Shown: positions 1 through 8,197 of the stretch, piece after piece
Layout of the letters: each line of letters begins with the position of its first letter
How positions within the stretch are numbered: the first letter of the stretch is position 1
DNA from: Micropruina sonneratiae
GTDB taxonomy: Bacteria; Actinomycetota; Actinomycetes; Propionibacteriales; Propionibacteriaceae
Assembly: GCF_025972045.1 (NCBI RefSeq)
Contig: NZ_JAPDHX010000002.1
Location: 310,001-374,000 of the forward strand
Direction of reading: 5' to 3'
Length of the DNA: 64,000 nt
Position numbers and translations under genes: made by a program
The notes under the pieces: model-generated
What the model was told of the DNA's origin: nothing
What the model saw: the letters and a program-made list of their open reading frames with translations, nothing else
Database searches by the model: none

Positions 1-1
1 G

Positions 2-163
2 CTTAGCCCGAACCAGCAGCTAACGGCCCTCGGCAACGGGGTGCTCCCGCTCCAGGCCGTCGCCGCCCTCACCGAGCTCAAGCTGTCTTGGGAGCCGACA
101 CGACCGGCTTCGGTGCTCGGCAGTCTCGACGCCGGATACACATCTGTGCTGAGCGTTGATTGA
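2..163 (+). CDS. C-terminal tail of a DNA (cytosine-5-)methyltransferase (cut by window edge)
   Basis: The open frame runs from the window edge to a TGA at 161-163, giving 53 residues. It contains LTALGNGVLPLQAVAAL, which matches the C-terminal signature of phage- and element-type C5 methyltransferases (usual form ALGNGVVPQQA). That segment belongs to the target-recognition/C-terminal lobe. The catalytic part lies outside the window, so activity cannot be judged. Such genes are common cargo in actinobacterial integrative elements and prophages, which fits the decayed genes that follow. Confidence 0.7.
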   Translation, partial: LSPNQQLTALGNGVLPLQAVAALTELKLSWEPTRPASVLGSLDAGYTSVLSVD

Positions 164-371
164 GGGTTTTCGTGATCCATGTGAACTGCTAACTGCACAG
201 AGTCTCAACCTAATGTGCAGTGATAGGATTGATGTCTGTGGCGCACCGAGTCACTGCTCGCGACGGCCACAGGCGTTTCCGTCCTTCCTCCTGAGCTGTG
301 CCATCTGCGTGGTCAGCGTCACCGCCGGCGTCGCCTCAGACACCGCCGAAGAACGTGGAAGAGGAATGTGA

Positions 372-929
372 ATGACAGCAGATGCGACCGACTGGCTCGA
401 CCAAACGAGGTCGAAGCTGAAGCGTGGAAATGTGGTTCTGTTCCCCAAGAACAGTCCGCTGTTCGGTGAGCTGAGCCACATCATCGACCGCGAGAGCCAC
501 AAGGTGATGGTTCTCTGGGCGTTCGACTTCGCCTCGCAGGCCGTCGAAACACTGAGGCGACGTTACCCAGAAGAGACGCGCCCACAAGTTGCTCTCGACA
601 CGACTCGTGCATGGGCGGCTGGCGAGGTCAAGATGCCAGTTGCAAAGCGGGCTATCCTGGCCTGTCACGCGTTCGCGAAGGAGTTGGACTCCCCGATCGA
701 TATTGCCCTGTGTCATGCCGTCGGGCAAGCTTGCGGAGTCGTCCACGCGAATGGGCATGCACTTGGGTTTCCGGTTTACGACCTCACTGCGATCGTGCTG
801 GGTAGCGGAGTCGACAACTGTCGAGAACCTGTCGAGCGGCGTGTCAGCGAGTACATCGATCGCATCACGTACTGGCGGGAACACCAGGCGGACTACAAGG
901 GTCCATGGGCGCAGTTCATGACGCGATAG
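372..929 (+). CDS. Imm-5-like (putative immunity) domain protein, copy 1
   Basis: This 185-aa, mostly helical protein has a GAGG Shine-Dalgarno-like stretch just before the ATG at 372. Its core (residues ~40-135) follows the Imm-5-like pattern: a hydrophobic helix ending in LWAFDFASQ, then a segment ending in RPQVALDTTRAW, then helices with HAFAKE and a GQACGVVHANGHALG block. The same pattern recurs in the proteins at 1787 and 2306, so the three are paralogs. The family name comes from its presence among polymorphic-toxin immunity genes. No toxin gene is visible here, so the true role is open. The C-terminus (DRITYWREHQADYK) is longer than the core. Its 3' end faces the regulator gene at 955-1716. 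Confidence 0.6.
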   Translation: MTADATDWLDQTRSKLKRGNVVLFPKNSPLFGELSHIIDRESHKVMVLWAFDFASQAVETLRRRYPEETRPQVALDTTRAWAAGEVKMPVAKRAILACHAFAKELDSPIDIALCHAVGQACGVVHANGHALGFPVYDLTAIVLGSGVDNCREPVERRVSEYIDRITYWREHQADYKGPWAQFMTR

Positions 930-954
930 CGACCTGCCACAGGGTGCTCGCAGC

Positions 955-1716
955 TCAGGTAGGCGGATATCGATGCTCTTCTGGCGCATTGAGCGGACCG
1001 AAGATCGGTCCGTCAAAGGCATTGATGTACGCGAAGAGTCGGGCAGCACCGTTCATCTGGGCGAGTCCGCGTAGTCTGAGCTGACTCCGCCATTCGGCCA
1101 ACATCCCTTTGAGTGCCTGGATGCTGCCAGCGTCTCGAAGCTCGACCAAGACGGTTCTGATGGTGCTGAGCGGTTGGCCTCCCCGGCGGAGCAGGTGCGC
1201 CAGCTCGGCGTCACGAACATCCTGAGCGTGGTACTGGCGGTGTCCGGTGTGTGCGTCGCGCTGCGGATTGAGCACTCCGGCGCGTTCCCAGGCCCTTAGC
1301 GTGGCTGGGCTGATCCTGAGGTGGCCGGCAAGTTCGCCGATGCTGTACCTGACCCGTGTTCCGCGCACTTCTGGCGGGATGTCCGCCCCGAGATGTTTCA
1401 ACGCCGTCTCGACTGTTCTGAGCGTGTCGCGGTCACGAGCCAAGAGGGCATGGCCCTGATCGACGAGTTCTAGCGCCTCGTCTAGGGCGCCACGGGTTAC
1501 GGCAAGCATGATGCGACGGCTGAACGGATAGCCGCAGGCGGGGATGAGGGCCATATAGGCTGCCACGCCCGCCGCATGAGCGGCGGTGTAGTCCCGGTAG
1601 CCGCTTGGGCTGCGCTGAGCCCGAGGGATGAGGCCGGCTTCCTCGTAGTTGCGGATCGCCTGCGTGGAGAGGCCGTGCTCGCGGGCGATGTCGATGGACC
1701 TCACCTTGACCTCCAT
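955..1716 (-). CDS. TioE-type transcriptional regulator with two MerR helix-turn-helix domains
   Basis: The protein has 253 aa from the ATG at 1716 (MEVKVRSIDIAREHG). An upstream alternative start adds 16 unlikely residues. Residues ~5-75 form a first MerR-like wHTH (IAREHGLSTQAIRNYEEAGL). Residues ~130-200 form a second one (YSIGELAGHLRISPATLRAWE, then GHRQY). Two MerR domains in one chain are the hallmark of TioE-family regulators, described from thiocoraline-type gene clusters. It is divergent from the Imm-5-like gene at 1787, with a 70-bp gap that holds an inverted repeat, so it probably controls that gene and perhaps all three Imm-5-like genes. The ligand is unknown. Confidence 0.8.
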   Translation of the reverse strand: MEVKVRSIDIAREHGLSTQAIRNYEEAGLIPRAQRSPSGYRDYTAAHAAGVAAYMALIPACGYPFSRRIMLAVTRGALDEALELVDQGHALLARDRDTLRTVETALKHLGADIPPEVRGTRVRYSIGELAGHLRISPATLRAWERAGVLNPQRDAHTGHRQYHAQDVRDAELAHLLRRGGQPLSTIRTVLVELRDAGSIQALKGMLAEWRSQLRLRGLAQMNGAARLFAYINAFDGPIFGPLNAPEEHRYPPT

Positions 1717-1747
1717 TTGAGGGTTGGAGTGGCACCTGGCTGGCTTC

Positions 1748-1764
1748 TTGGCGACAAGTGCCAA
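1748..1764. promoter_or_regulatory. Inverted repeat TTGGC-N7-GCCAA, candidate MerR/TioE operator
   Basis: A perfect 5-bp inverted repeat sits in the 70-bp gap between the divergent double-MerR gene and the Imm-5-like gene. An overlapping CTTG-N4-CAAG repeat (1747-1758) shares its centre region. A -10-like GATACT lies at 1777-1782. MerR regulators bind inverted repeats within their target promoters, so this is the natural operator candidate. It is short enough to arise by chance in GC-rich DNA. Confidence 0.35.
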
Positions 1765-1786
1765 CGGTTATTCAGGGATACTATTG

Positions 1787-2266
1787 ATGAACATGGCACA
1801 GCACAGCGGCACCGTACCAGGAGACTTCGATCTGACGATGGGCGAGCTCCGCACCGTCGTGCGTTACGTGGTGATGCATGCCGAGGACGTGCTCGATGTG
1901 TTCGAGCAGGCCGTGCCCGATGATCCGCGTCCCCGTGCCGCGATCGAGGCGGCCTGGACGTTCGTCAACGGGGCGAACCGAACCAAGCTGCAGCGCGTCG
2001 CGTCGCTCGACGCTCACCGGGCCGCTCGCTCTGCTCCCTCCGAAGCTGCACGGCTCGCCGCACAGTCAGCCGGGGATGCGGCGTCCGCGGCGTACCTGCA
2101 TCCGATCGCTCAGGCGAGCCAGGTCGGTCACATCCTGCGTGCTGCTGCAAATGCGGCCCACATCGCGGAGCTGACAGCCGGAGGCGACCCCACCCTCGGC
2201 GATGCGTTGCTGAACAGGTCTCGACAGCGAGCGACAGCGGTGCTCAGTGATGTCCTCCGCCGGTAG
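1787..2266 (+). CDS. Imm-5-like (putative immunity) domain protein, copy 2
   Basis: This 159-aa helical protein starts at ATG 1787 (MNMAQHSG); ATG 1793 is a close alternative. A TTG start at 1724 would extend it into the operator region and is unlikely. It carries the family signature PDDPRPRAAIEAAWTFV followed by Ala-rich helices with DAHRAAR and AAYLHPIAQASQ, and it aligns by eye with the copies at 372 and 2306. It is divergent from the double-MerR regulator and 39 bp upstream of copy 3, probably forming a two-gene unit. No signal peptide or membrane segment is seen, so it is probably cytoplasmic. Confidence 0.6.
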   Translation: MNMAQHSGTVPGDFDLTMGELRTVVRYVVMHAEDVLDVFEQAVPDDPRPRAAIEAAWTFVNGANRTKLQRVASLDAHRAARSAPSEAARLAAQSAGDAASAAYLHPIAQASQVGHILRAAANAAHIAELTAGGDPTLGDALLNRSRQRATAVLSDVLRR

Positions 2267-2305
2267 CCGCACCCCCCGTGTGGGCGAAGTCGCGTCAGCC
2301 AGTTG

Positions 2306-2974
2306 ATGCACTCACTCGATCAGTCCCTACGCAAGTCTGAGGGTGCCAACTCAGGTCGAGCGCAGCTCGCGAAGGACCGGCCAAGAACCAAGACACCGGG
2401 CGCACTCACTCTCAGTGAGAACGACCGCCGAATCCTCGCCTTGTGGGCCGCTGACTGTGCCGAGCGTACGTTGCCGCTGTTCTTGGCCGAGGCGCCCGAT
2501 GACCCGAGGCCACGCGAAGCTATCGAAGGAGCGCGGGCTTTCGCGCGCGATGAGATACGCATCGGGGTAGCACGCGCGTTGGCTGCCAGCGCCCACGCTG
2601 CGGCGCGTGAGGTCTCTAGCCCCGCGGCTATCGCGGCGGCCAGGGCAACAGGCCACGCTGTCGCGACCGCTCATATGGCGTCCCATGCTCCAGGGGTTGC
2701 ATACGGTGCTCTCGCACTTTCCCACGTCGAACCGGAAGGAGAGAAGGCCGCCCACGACGAGATTTTGTGGCAGCTCGACCATGCCTCTGCCGAGGTTAAG
2801 GCAGTTATGCGGAAGCTGCCTCCTCGGAAAGAAGGGAAGGGACTGCTCGCGAGGCTTGTCCAACAGCTCCAGTCGGGTTTGACCAGCGCACCTGAACACG
2901 ACTACTTCACCCAAGACTCGATGGAGCGCCGTAGTGGAAAGCGACCTCCGAACACCAGCCGAACTCTCTCCTAA
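2306..2974 (+). CDS. Imm-5-like (putative immunity) domain protein, copy 3
   Basis: This 222-aa protein has the clearest Imm-5-like core of the three. After a ~38-residue polar leader comes NDRRILALWAADCAERTLPLF, then PDDPRPREAIEGARAFARDEI, then Ala-rich helices with ATGHAVATAHMASHAPGVAYGA. The helix LDHASAEVKAVM follows. The last ~50 residues are basic, Ser-rich and probably disordered. It lies 39 bp downstream of copy 2 in the same direction. The original context of the family suggests immunity, but no partner toxin lies within this window. Confidence 0.65.
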   Translation: MHSLDQSLRKSEGANSGRAQLAKDRPRTKTPGALTLSENDRRILALWAADCAERTLPLFLAEAPDDPRPREAIEGARAFARDEIRIGVARALAASAHAAAREVSSPAAIAAARATGHAVATAHMASHAPGVAYGALALSHVEPEGEKAAHDEILWQLDHASAEVKAVMRKLPPRKEGKGLLARLVQQLQSGLTSAPEHDYFTQDSMERRSGKRPPNTSRTLS

Positions 2975-3028
2975 CGGGCGCTCCTGCCTATAGGTCCTAG
3001 TGGCTGAGGTGTCGAGGCCGGGTTCGAC

Positions 3029-3454
3029 ATGGAGGCGGAGCACGCGACCGGATGGAGTCAGTTCCAGCCGTTGATGGCTCGCACACACACGGCGCATCGC
3101 CCGGTAAGTCCAGCGGCATACGACTGCGTGAGGGTCATGGTCATATGGGATGGCTCCGCGATTATTTTCAGCGAGTTCGGGCAGCAGGCGGTCAAACTCG
3201 GTGACGTGATTGTGCTTGGCGCAAATACGCTATTCGGAGGTGAACCAGAAGATCGAGTCACTTTGACTACGATTTACGCGGATACCGACTATGTAATCGA
3301 CCAAGTGTTCTGGCAACACGTCGGCATCCTGCACGATCGGCTCGATGCGCAGGATTTCGCGGCGACGAACTACACCGAGCCGGCGCAGATCCTCCGGCTT
3401 GGCGAGGATCGGGCCGGCATGCTCATGCCGTGGCTGGACGAGCTGGTTGCGTAG
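3029..3454 (+). pseudogene. N-terminal fragment of an AraC-family regulator (no DNA-binding domain)
   Basis: This 141-residue frame matches the cupin-like N-terminal half of a family of AraC regulators (VSPAAYDCVRV, DVIVLGANTLFGGEP, TDYVIDQVFWQH, YTEPAQILRLGEDRAGMLMPWLDELVA). Full-length members are roughly twice as long and end in two AraC helix-turn-helix motifs. Here the frame stops right after DELVA and the HTH half is absent; helicase remnants follow. It is therefore a truncated gene, although the short product could still be made. It fits the picture of a recombined element end. Confidence 0.7.
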
Positions 3455-3598
3455 TTGAGTCCCCGATCGTGGTGTAGCGCGGTCGTCGAGATCGTCACCG
3501 GCGTGTACGTCGGACGAAGACGCGGCCGAACCCACTACGCAGCGAACCTGATGTCCACCACCCCGAAGTCGTCCTGGCCGTGGGTCAAAGCCTCCTGC

Positions 3599-4138
3599 TC
3601 CCTCGCGCACCTTCAACACGAGCGCGTCCGCGGGTTGCTGCTCTCGGTTGAGTGCAGCGTAGCCGCAGACCAGCGGCAACGGATGGTCGATGACTTCTCA
3701 AAGGCCGGCCGCGGCGCCGTCCTGGTCGCCCAGGTCGTCGCCGGCGGTACCGGCCTCAACATCCAGGCAGCATCCGTGATCATCATCTGCGAACCGCAAC
3801 TCAAACCCACGATCGAAGCCCAAGCCATCGCCCGCGCCGACCGCATGGGACAAGTTCAATCCGTCCAGGTCCACCGACTGCTCTCTGAAGAAGGCGTCGA
3901 CCAACGCATCACCGAGATCCTCGCCACCAAGAGGCAACTGTTCGACGAATACGCCCGCCTCAGCGAAACCAAGGACAGCTCACCAGAGGCAGTCGACATC
4001 TCCGAAGCCGAACTCGCCCGCGAGGTCGTGGCGGCCGAACGCCAGCGCCTGTTCCAAGGTCTCCCTACCGCGTCCTCGCCGAGCGATGAACGCCACGGGT
4101 TGGCCACGGTCACACCATCTGAGTCGACCGACCGGTGA
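3599..4138 (+). pseudogene. C-terminal fragment of an SNF2-type helicase
   Basis: Only the RecA2 end of an SF2/SNF2 helicase remains. Visible parts are the motif IV-V region (VLVAQVVAGGTGLNIQAAS), the motif VI region (QAIARADRMGQ), and a tail with VDISEAELAREVVAAERQRLF that is usual for actinobacterial members. Everything upstream (Walker A, DEAH box) is missing. The DNA just 5' of about 3600 does not continue the homology, so the junction with the AraC fragment is a deletion scar. Helicases of this type are often carried by mobile or defence islands. Confidence 0.75.
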
Positions 4139-4384
4139 TCGAACAAGTGGACCCCGCTGACAGCAGGATGGCGGAGTGCCGTGTCTTCGACCCGGAGGGC
4201 CGGACCGATCGCTATGCTCCCGATTGGGCGTTCCGGTTCGCCCATCTCTGAGCCCGAAGGCCCGCGCGCCAAGGGCTGCGAGGACAAGGCTCCCCAGGGG
4301 TCACCGGATCTGCGTTGGCACCATGCAACTCGACTGACAGGTGCCCCGGCGCGGCGGGTGCACCGTTTCTTAGGAGTGGCATCG

Positions 4385-4975
4385 ATGTCCAATCAGAATC
4401 GGAAACGTCGCGTCCGCGCACGCATGAAGGCGACAGGCCAGAAGTACACCTCAGCCTTCCGCGACCAAGAGACCCGCGAGTCGCTACGGGCACCCAACCA
4501 GCACCCAGACCCGGTGGCGCTGCTCGGTCGGCAAGTCTGCGACAACTGCGGAGGACCCGTCCGGTGGGTCAGCCCTGACGAACTCAGGAAGGTGAACCCC
4601 ACGGCCTACGCTGAGGCCGCTGAGGTCTTCGGCCAGGCTGCCCTGATGCGCGGGAACGCATGGATCTGCCTGAACTGCGACAGCATCGGCTTCACCAGCG
4701 AACCAGAGGGCGACTTCGCCGACGTCGCACAACTCCCGGGCATGTTGAGCATCCCGGACGTGGATCACTGCGAGATGTGTGGCATCCCAGTCGAATGGGT
4801 CGACCCGGCGTCAGCTGCATCGCTCGACCGAAGGGCCTTCGTCGAGGCGAGGAAGCGGCATGGCCTCCCGGCGCTGCTCGACGGCCACGCGTCAATATGT
4901 CCCGAGTGCAAGCTCATTCGCTTCTACGCACACGAACACCGCTCCTACCCCGATTTCGAGACTCCGTCCTTCTAG
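4385..4975 (+). CDS. Protein with two CxxC-CxxC zinc-ribbon-like modules
   Basis: The 196-aa product starts at the ATG at 4385, preceded by AGGAG at 4372-4376; a longer in-frame start at 4181 lacks this. The basic N-terminus (NRKRRVRARMKATGQKY) resembles the arginine-rich leader seen in many small actinobacterial DNA-associated proteins. Two similar halves follow: CDNCGG...CLNCDS (residues ~55-100) and CEMCGI...CPECKL (residues ~130-175). Each pairs two CxxC knuckles and a shared WV(S/D)P motif, indicating internal duplication. Zinc binding is likely; a nucleic-acid role is only inferred. I do not recognise a named family. Confidence 0.7.
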   Translation: MSNQNRKRRVRARMKATGQKYTSAFRDQETRESLRAPNQHPDPVALLGRQVCDNCGGPVRWVSPDELRKVNPTAYAEAAEVFGQAALMRGNAWICLNCDSIGFTSEPEGDFADVAQLPGMLSIPDVDHCEMCGIPVEWVDPASAASLDRRAFVEARKRHGLPALLDGHASICPECKLIRFYAHEHRSYPDFETPSF

Positions 4976-5056
4976 CGCGGGCGAGTCGGCTGCGTCGGTG
5001 TGCTTCGTGCGGCGTGGCGGTTCGGGTCGGTCAGCCCACCCCGGCCGACCGGGCTC

Positions 5057-5062
5057 TACGCT
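5057..5062 (+). promoter_or_regulatory. TACGCT -10 box for a leaderless transcript
   Basis: TACGCT ends 7 bases before the GTG at 5070. This TANNNT-N6/7-start layout is typical of leaderless actinobacterial mRNAs and supports GTG 5070 as the start. Confidence 0.5.
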
Positions 5063-5069
5063 TCCGACC

Positions 5070-5552
5070 GTGGACGAGTCGAGCTATTCGGGGCTGAGCC
5101 TGGTCGTGGCCATCGTGGCTGTTCTGCTATCGGCGGGTGCCCTCATCGTCGCACTGCTTGCACGGTCAGACTCACGCCGATCCGCGCTCGCGTCCGAGGC
5201 TGCCGCGGCCGAAGCCCAGCGGGAGAACGACCGCAACGACACTCTCGACCGACGCGATCGCAATGACCGGATACGAGGAGCACTCTCCGCCCACGAGGAA
5301 ACCCACCGCGACCACACCTTCCGCATCCACAATGAAGGCACCGATCGGGTGACTGGGCTAAGGGTGGTCGATCCTCCGGACCTGTCCGGATTGCCTGACG
5401 TCTTCGACCTTGACCCTCAGGGCGGGAAGTCGGAGCGGTTCGAGTTCAGATCGCCGACCAAGGAGAACAATCAACTCACCGTGATCTGGCGGGGACTCGA
5501 CGAGCCCGCGAAGATCATCGTTCGGAAGCGTTCTCGCATGTGGGTAATTTGA
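5070..5552 (+). CDS. Small single-pass membrane protein, function unknown
   Basis: The 160-aa product starts at GTG 5070. Residues ~8-31 form one strong transmembrane helix (LVVAIVAVLLSAGALIVALLA). A basic, Asp/Arg-rich helical stretch follows (residues ~32-70), then a small beta-rich domain (FRIHNEGTDRVTGLRVVDPP) that resembles an immunoglobulin-like fold found in other short actinobacterial membrane proteins. The frame is open further upstream, but only this start is preceded by a -10 box. Its role in the island is unknown. Confidence 0.6.
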   Translation: MDESSYSGLSLVVAIVAVLLSAGALIVALLARSDSRRSALASEAAAAEAQRENDRNDTLDRRDRNDRIRGALSAHEETHRDHTFRIHNEGTDRVTGLRVVDPPDLSGLPDVFDLDPQGGKSERFEFRSPTKENNQLTVIWRGLDEPAKIIVRKRSRMWVI

Positions 5553-5576
5553 CCAGACGCTGAGCTGCGGCCCTGG

Positions 5577-6376
5577 CTATCGGCCGATTGACGGTGCTGG
5601 TCCCGAGGAGCCCGGCCCGCCGGTTCCCATGCCGAACGGAGGCTCCTGGGTCATCCGCTGGGCAGGTGCGCTGGGGCTCGTGGTTCGGGGGGCGATGATG
5701 CGTCCCTGCCTGAAGTCGACGGCGGTCGGTGGCGACGGCAACGACGGCGCTGGCCGGGCGGTCGCGACGGAGAGTAGACGGGCCGCTGTGGTGACGTTGG
5801 CGGCGTTGGTGGCGGCCCGGTAGGCCTCGACCCCGGTGGGTTCGTAGCGGGGCATCGGTATCCAGGTGCCACGCCGGCGGGCCGTGAAGACGGCCTTGCT
5901 CATGTCGGTCGCGCCTTCCAGCGACCGGGAGGCCATCATGACCTGGTCCCTGCCGAAGAACAGGTTCGTGACCGCGGCCTGGTGGAGTTGGGCAGCCTCG
6001 GCCGCGATGTGCATGGCCCGCCGGCCGACCGAGCCCAGATCCTGGCCCTTCCTGCGCGCAGCGATCACCGCGGGATCGGCCCACAACTTGCCGCCTGCGC
6101 GGTGTCGACGACGGCCTGGCGAAGGTGGATGGACGCGTCGAGGTCCGCGGCAGCCTGCAGTGCCGCACCCGCAGCCTCGACTGACGCCGACGGATCACGC
6201 CCGCGTCCTCGTAGACCTCGTAGTGGTCGAGCGACTGGGCGAGCCCGCGGCCGAGTTGCTCAAGCGCCTGCTGGGCGCTGTACCCGAGGCCGACTTGAGT
6301 TCGGCCACCACCCAGGTTCCGCTGCGGCATCGAGCGTCAGGAACTCCCCGGAACGGGCGGCTGCGATGCTGGACAT
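5577..6376 (-). pseudogene. Frameshifted gene of unknown function (element-type helical protein)
   Basis: Coding signal is spread over three frames on the minus strand. It starts at ATG 6376 (MSSIAAARSGEFLTLDAAAE), jumps frame to GYSAQQALEQLGRGLAQSLDHYEVYED near 6290-6200, jumps again to EAAGAALQAAADLDASIH near 6180, and ends in the frame 6086-5577 (GSVGRRAMHIAAEAAQLH...GTWIPMPRYEPTGVEAYRAATNAA). Joined together these give one Ala-rich helical protein of about 260 aa. At least three frameshifts are needed, so it is inactivated unless these are sequencing errors. I do not recognise the family. Confidence 0.55.
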
Positions 6377-6613
6377 CGGGCTCTCCTCACATGCGTTGGT
6401 GCACATGAAGAAGGCAGCCAGAGGCTCCTGTCGGCCACGAAGGCCACGACAATCCTGGTGTCTTGTGACTACATCAGGAGGCCGGATCGGGCGCACGGTC
6501 TTGGGCTGAGATCGTGCAAGAAGACTGGGCTGACTGAACGCGTGGGCCATCTACTAGGCCCCCAGAAGGGAATTCATCACCTGAATTGTGCCCCTCACAA
6601 GGGCATACACCAG

Positions 6614-6687
<74 letters not shown>

Positions 6688-6875
6688 CCTCGGGGCGTGA
6701 ACCCCGACTCGTCACCCTACACGGTCCGTGCCGGGGCCTTCAAAACGGCGTCCGTTGGTGAGGGGCGTCCGGGCGCTCGCTCCTTGGTCACCTGCGGCAA
6801 GACTCTCACCCGCCCGATCGAACGATGCCGGCGACACGAGCCCGGGCGCCTCACGGCGCCGGACCATCGGCTCTC

Positions 6876-6881
6876 TAGACT
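6876..6881 (+). promoter_or_regulatory. TAGACT -10 box for a leaderless transcript
   Basis: TAGACT ends 7 bases before GTG 6889, the layout of a leaderless actinobacterial mRNA. It supports that start over the longer frame from 6697. Confidence 0.5.
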
Positions 6882-6888
6882 GCTGCGC

Positions 6889-8046
6889 GTGACTGCACCC
6901 ACTCCCCTGCTCCGGCCGAGTCCACTTGACGTGTCGGCCCTGTTCTCCGCCTCGTTCGAGGCACTCAAGCGCCGCCTGGGGCTGTTCCTCATGCTCGTGC
7001 TCGCACCGACGCTGCTCACGCTAATCGTGATCCTGGTCGCGTTCCTGATCGGTGGCGGCGGCGCCGTCAGCCGCAACACCGGTGCGGTCGCCACGGCCGT
7101 GATCGTGGCCGGGCTGGTGGCTGCCGTCGGCACTCTGGCCGCCGCCCTGCTGCAGCTCAAGACCTACGGAATGATGGCGCTGGGCGCCTACGAGATCGCC
7201 CAGGGTCAGCGACCCGACTTTCAGGGCCTGCTCGCCCGCACCAAGGGCTACCTGCCCCGCATGGTGTCGCTCATCCTGATGTTCGTCGGCCTGGTGATCG
7301 CGTTCTACCTGATCTTCTTCGGCGTCCTCTTCGCGGCCTTCAGGAACGGGTCGGACACCGCCGCCGGCGTCGTGGTCGGTCTGATGTTCCTGGTCTTCCT
7401 GATCGGCGTTCCGCTCTCGGTGTTCCTGTGGACCAGACTGCTCTACCTCGTGCCGATCGTCGCCATCGAACGCGTCAGTGGCATCGATGCGATGAAGCGG
7501 TCCTTCGAGTTGACCAAGGGTGAGTTCTGGCGGACCCTCGGGTATGCGCTGCTGCCCGCCCTCGCCATCTGGGCGATCAGCTTCGTGATCAACATGATCA
7601 CCAACGCCTTCTCGCCGTCGCTGGCCAGCCAGTTCCCGAGCGGGTCGGGCACCTCCCCAGCCGAGATGTTCACCCTGCTGCTCGCGACGTTGCCCGTGAT
7701 GCTGCTCTCGATCGTCCTGCAGCTGGCCGTGTCGCTGTTCACGACGCCGTTCATCCAGATCTACAAGACCTACATGTACGTCGATCAGGTGCGCCGCAAG
7801 ACGCTGCCCCAGTACGGTTACGCGCCGGGCGGGTACGGCGGCCAGGGCTTCCCGCAGCCGTACCCCGGTCAGGCTCAGCCGTACCCCGGTCAGGCTCAGC
7901 AGTACCCCGGTCATGGCCAGCAGCAGTACCCCGGACAGGCTCAGCAATACCCGGGTCAGGGCCAGCAATACCCGGGTCAGCAGCAGTACCCGGGTCAGCA
8001 GCCGAACCCGGGCCAGGGTCAGAACCAATGGCCCGGGCAGAACTGA
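6889..8046 (+). CDS. Polytopic membrane protein with a Gln-Tyr-Pro-Gly repeat tail
   Basis: The 385-aa product starts at GTG 6889. About six transmembrane segments lie between residues ~25 and 310 (for example GLFLMLVLAPTLLTLIVILV and MVSLILMFVGLVIAFYLIFF). They include AMKRSFELTKGEFWRTLGYALL, the kind of amphipathic segment seen in glycerophosphoryl-diester-phosphodiesterase-type membrane domains and DUF975-like proteins. The last ~65 residues are a low-complexity tail of QYPGQ repeats, probably cytoplasmic and disordered. It stands alone between the tRNA and the convergent der gene. No function is assigned. Confidence 0.75.
   Translation: MTAPTPLLRPSPLDVSALFSASFEALKRRLGLFLMLVLAPTLLTLIVILVAFLIGGGGAVSRNTGAVATAVIVAGLVAAVGTLAAALLQLKTYGMMALGAYEIAQGQRPDFQGLLARTKGYLPRMVSLILMFVGLVIAFYLIFFGVLFAAFRNGSDTAAGVVVGLMFLVFLIGVPLSVFLWTRLLYLVPIVAIERVSGIDAMKRSFELTKGEFWRTLGYALLPALAIWAISFVINMITNAFSPSLASQFPSGSGTSPAEMFTLLLATLPVMLLSIVLQLAVSLFTTPFIQIYKTYMYVDQVRRKTLPQYGYAPGGYGGQGFPQPYPGQAQPYPGQAQQYPGHGQQQYPGQAQQYPGQGQQYPGQQQYPGQQPNPGQGQNQWPGQN
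7858..8036 (+). repeat. In-frame tandem repeats coding QYPGQ(A/G)Q
   Basis: About nine imperfect units of 15-24 bp (core tacccgggtcag) encode the C-terminal tail of the membrane protein at 6889-8046. Variation between units is mainly silent or duplicates Gln codons, as expected from slippage in a coding repeat. Confidence 0.8.
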
Positions 8047-8082
8047 CAGCTGCCTCGGAGCTGCCACGAGAGCGTCGTTGAG

Positions 8083-8102
8083 ATCCCGGCGTTCGCCGGG
8101 AT
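8083..8102. repeat. REP-like palindrome, copy 1
   Basis: ATCCCGGCG-TT-CGCCGGGAT is a perfect 9-bp inverted repeat followed by GACGG. Near-identical copies occur at 8140, 36526 and 41420, with variants at 26820 and 36579. It lies between the 3' ends of two convergent genes and could also end transcription. Confidence 0.8.
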
Positions 8103-8139
8103 GACGGATCGTCGTTGGGCGCTGCGCCGTGGCGTCTTG

Positions 8140-8159
8140 ATCCCGGCGCTCGCCGGGAT
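8140..8159. repeat. REP-like palindrome, copy 2
   Basis: ATCCCGGCG-CT-CGCCGGGAT followed by GACGG lies in the same orientation as copy 1, 57 bases further on. Only the two central bases differ. Confidence 0.8.
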
Positions 8160-8197
8160 GACGGACACCTTCGCCGGTATGGCGGAGGGTGGGCGCG

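Noticed and set aside
156-371. 71-codon + strand frame ending just before the first Imm-5-like gene
   Set aside because: It has no ribosome site or family resemblance, and composition is unlike coding DNA here. A short leader peptide cannot be excluded.
7858-8036. Regular repeats that could suggest a CRISPR array
   Set aside because: Units are directly tandem without unique spacers and lie in frame in a membrane protein. No CRISPR array or cas gene was seen anywhere in the window.
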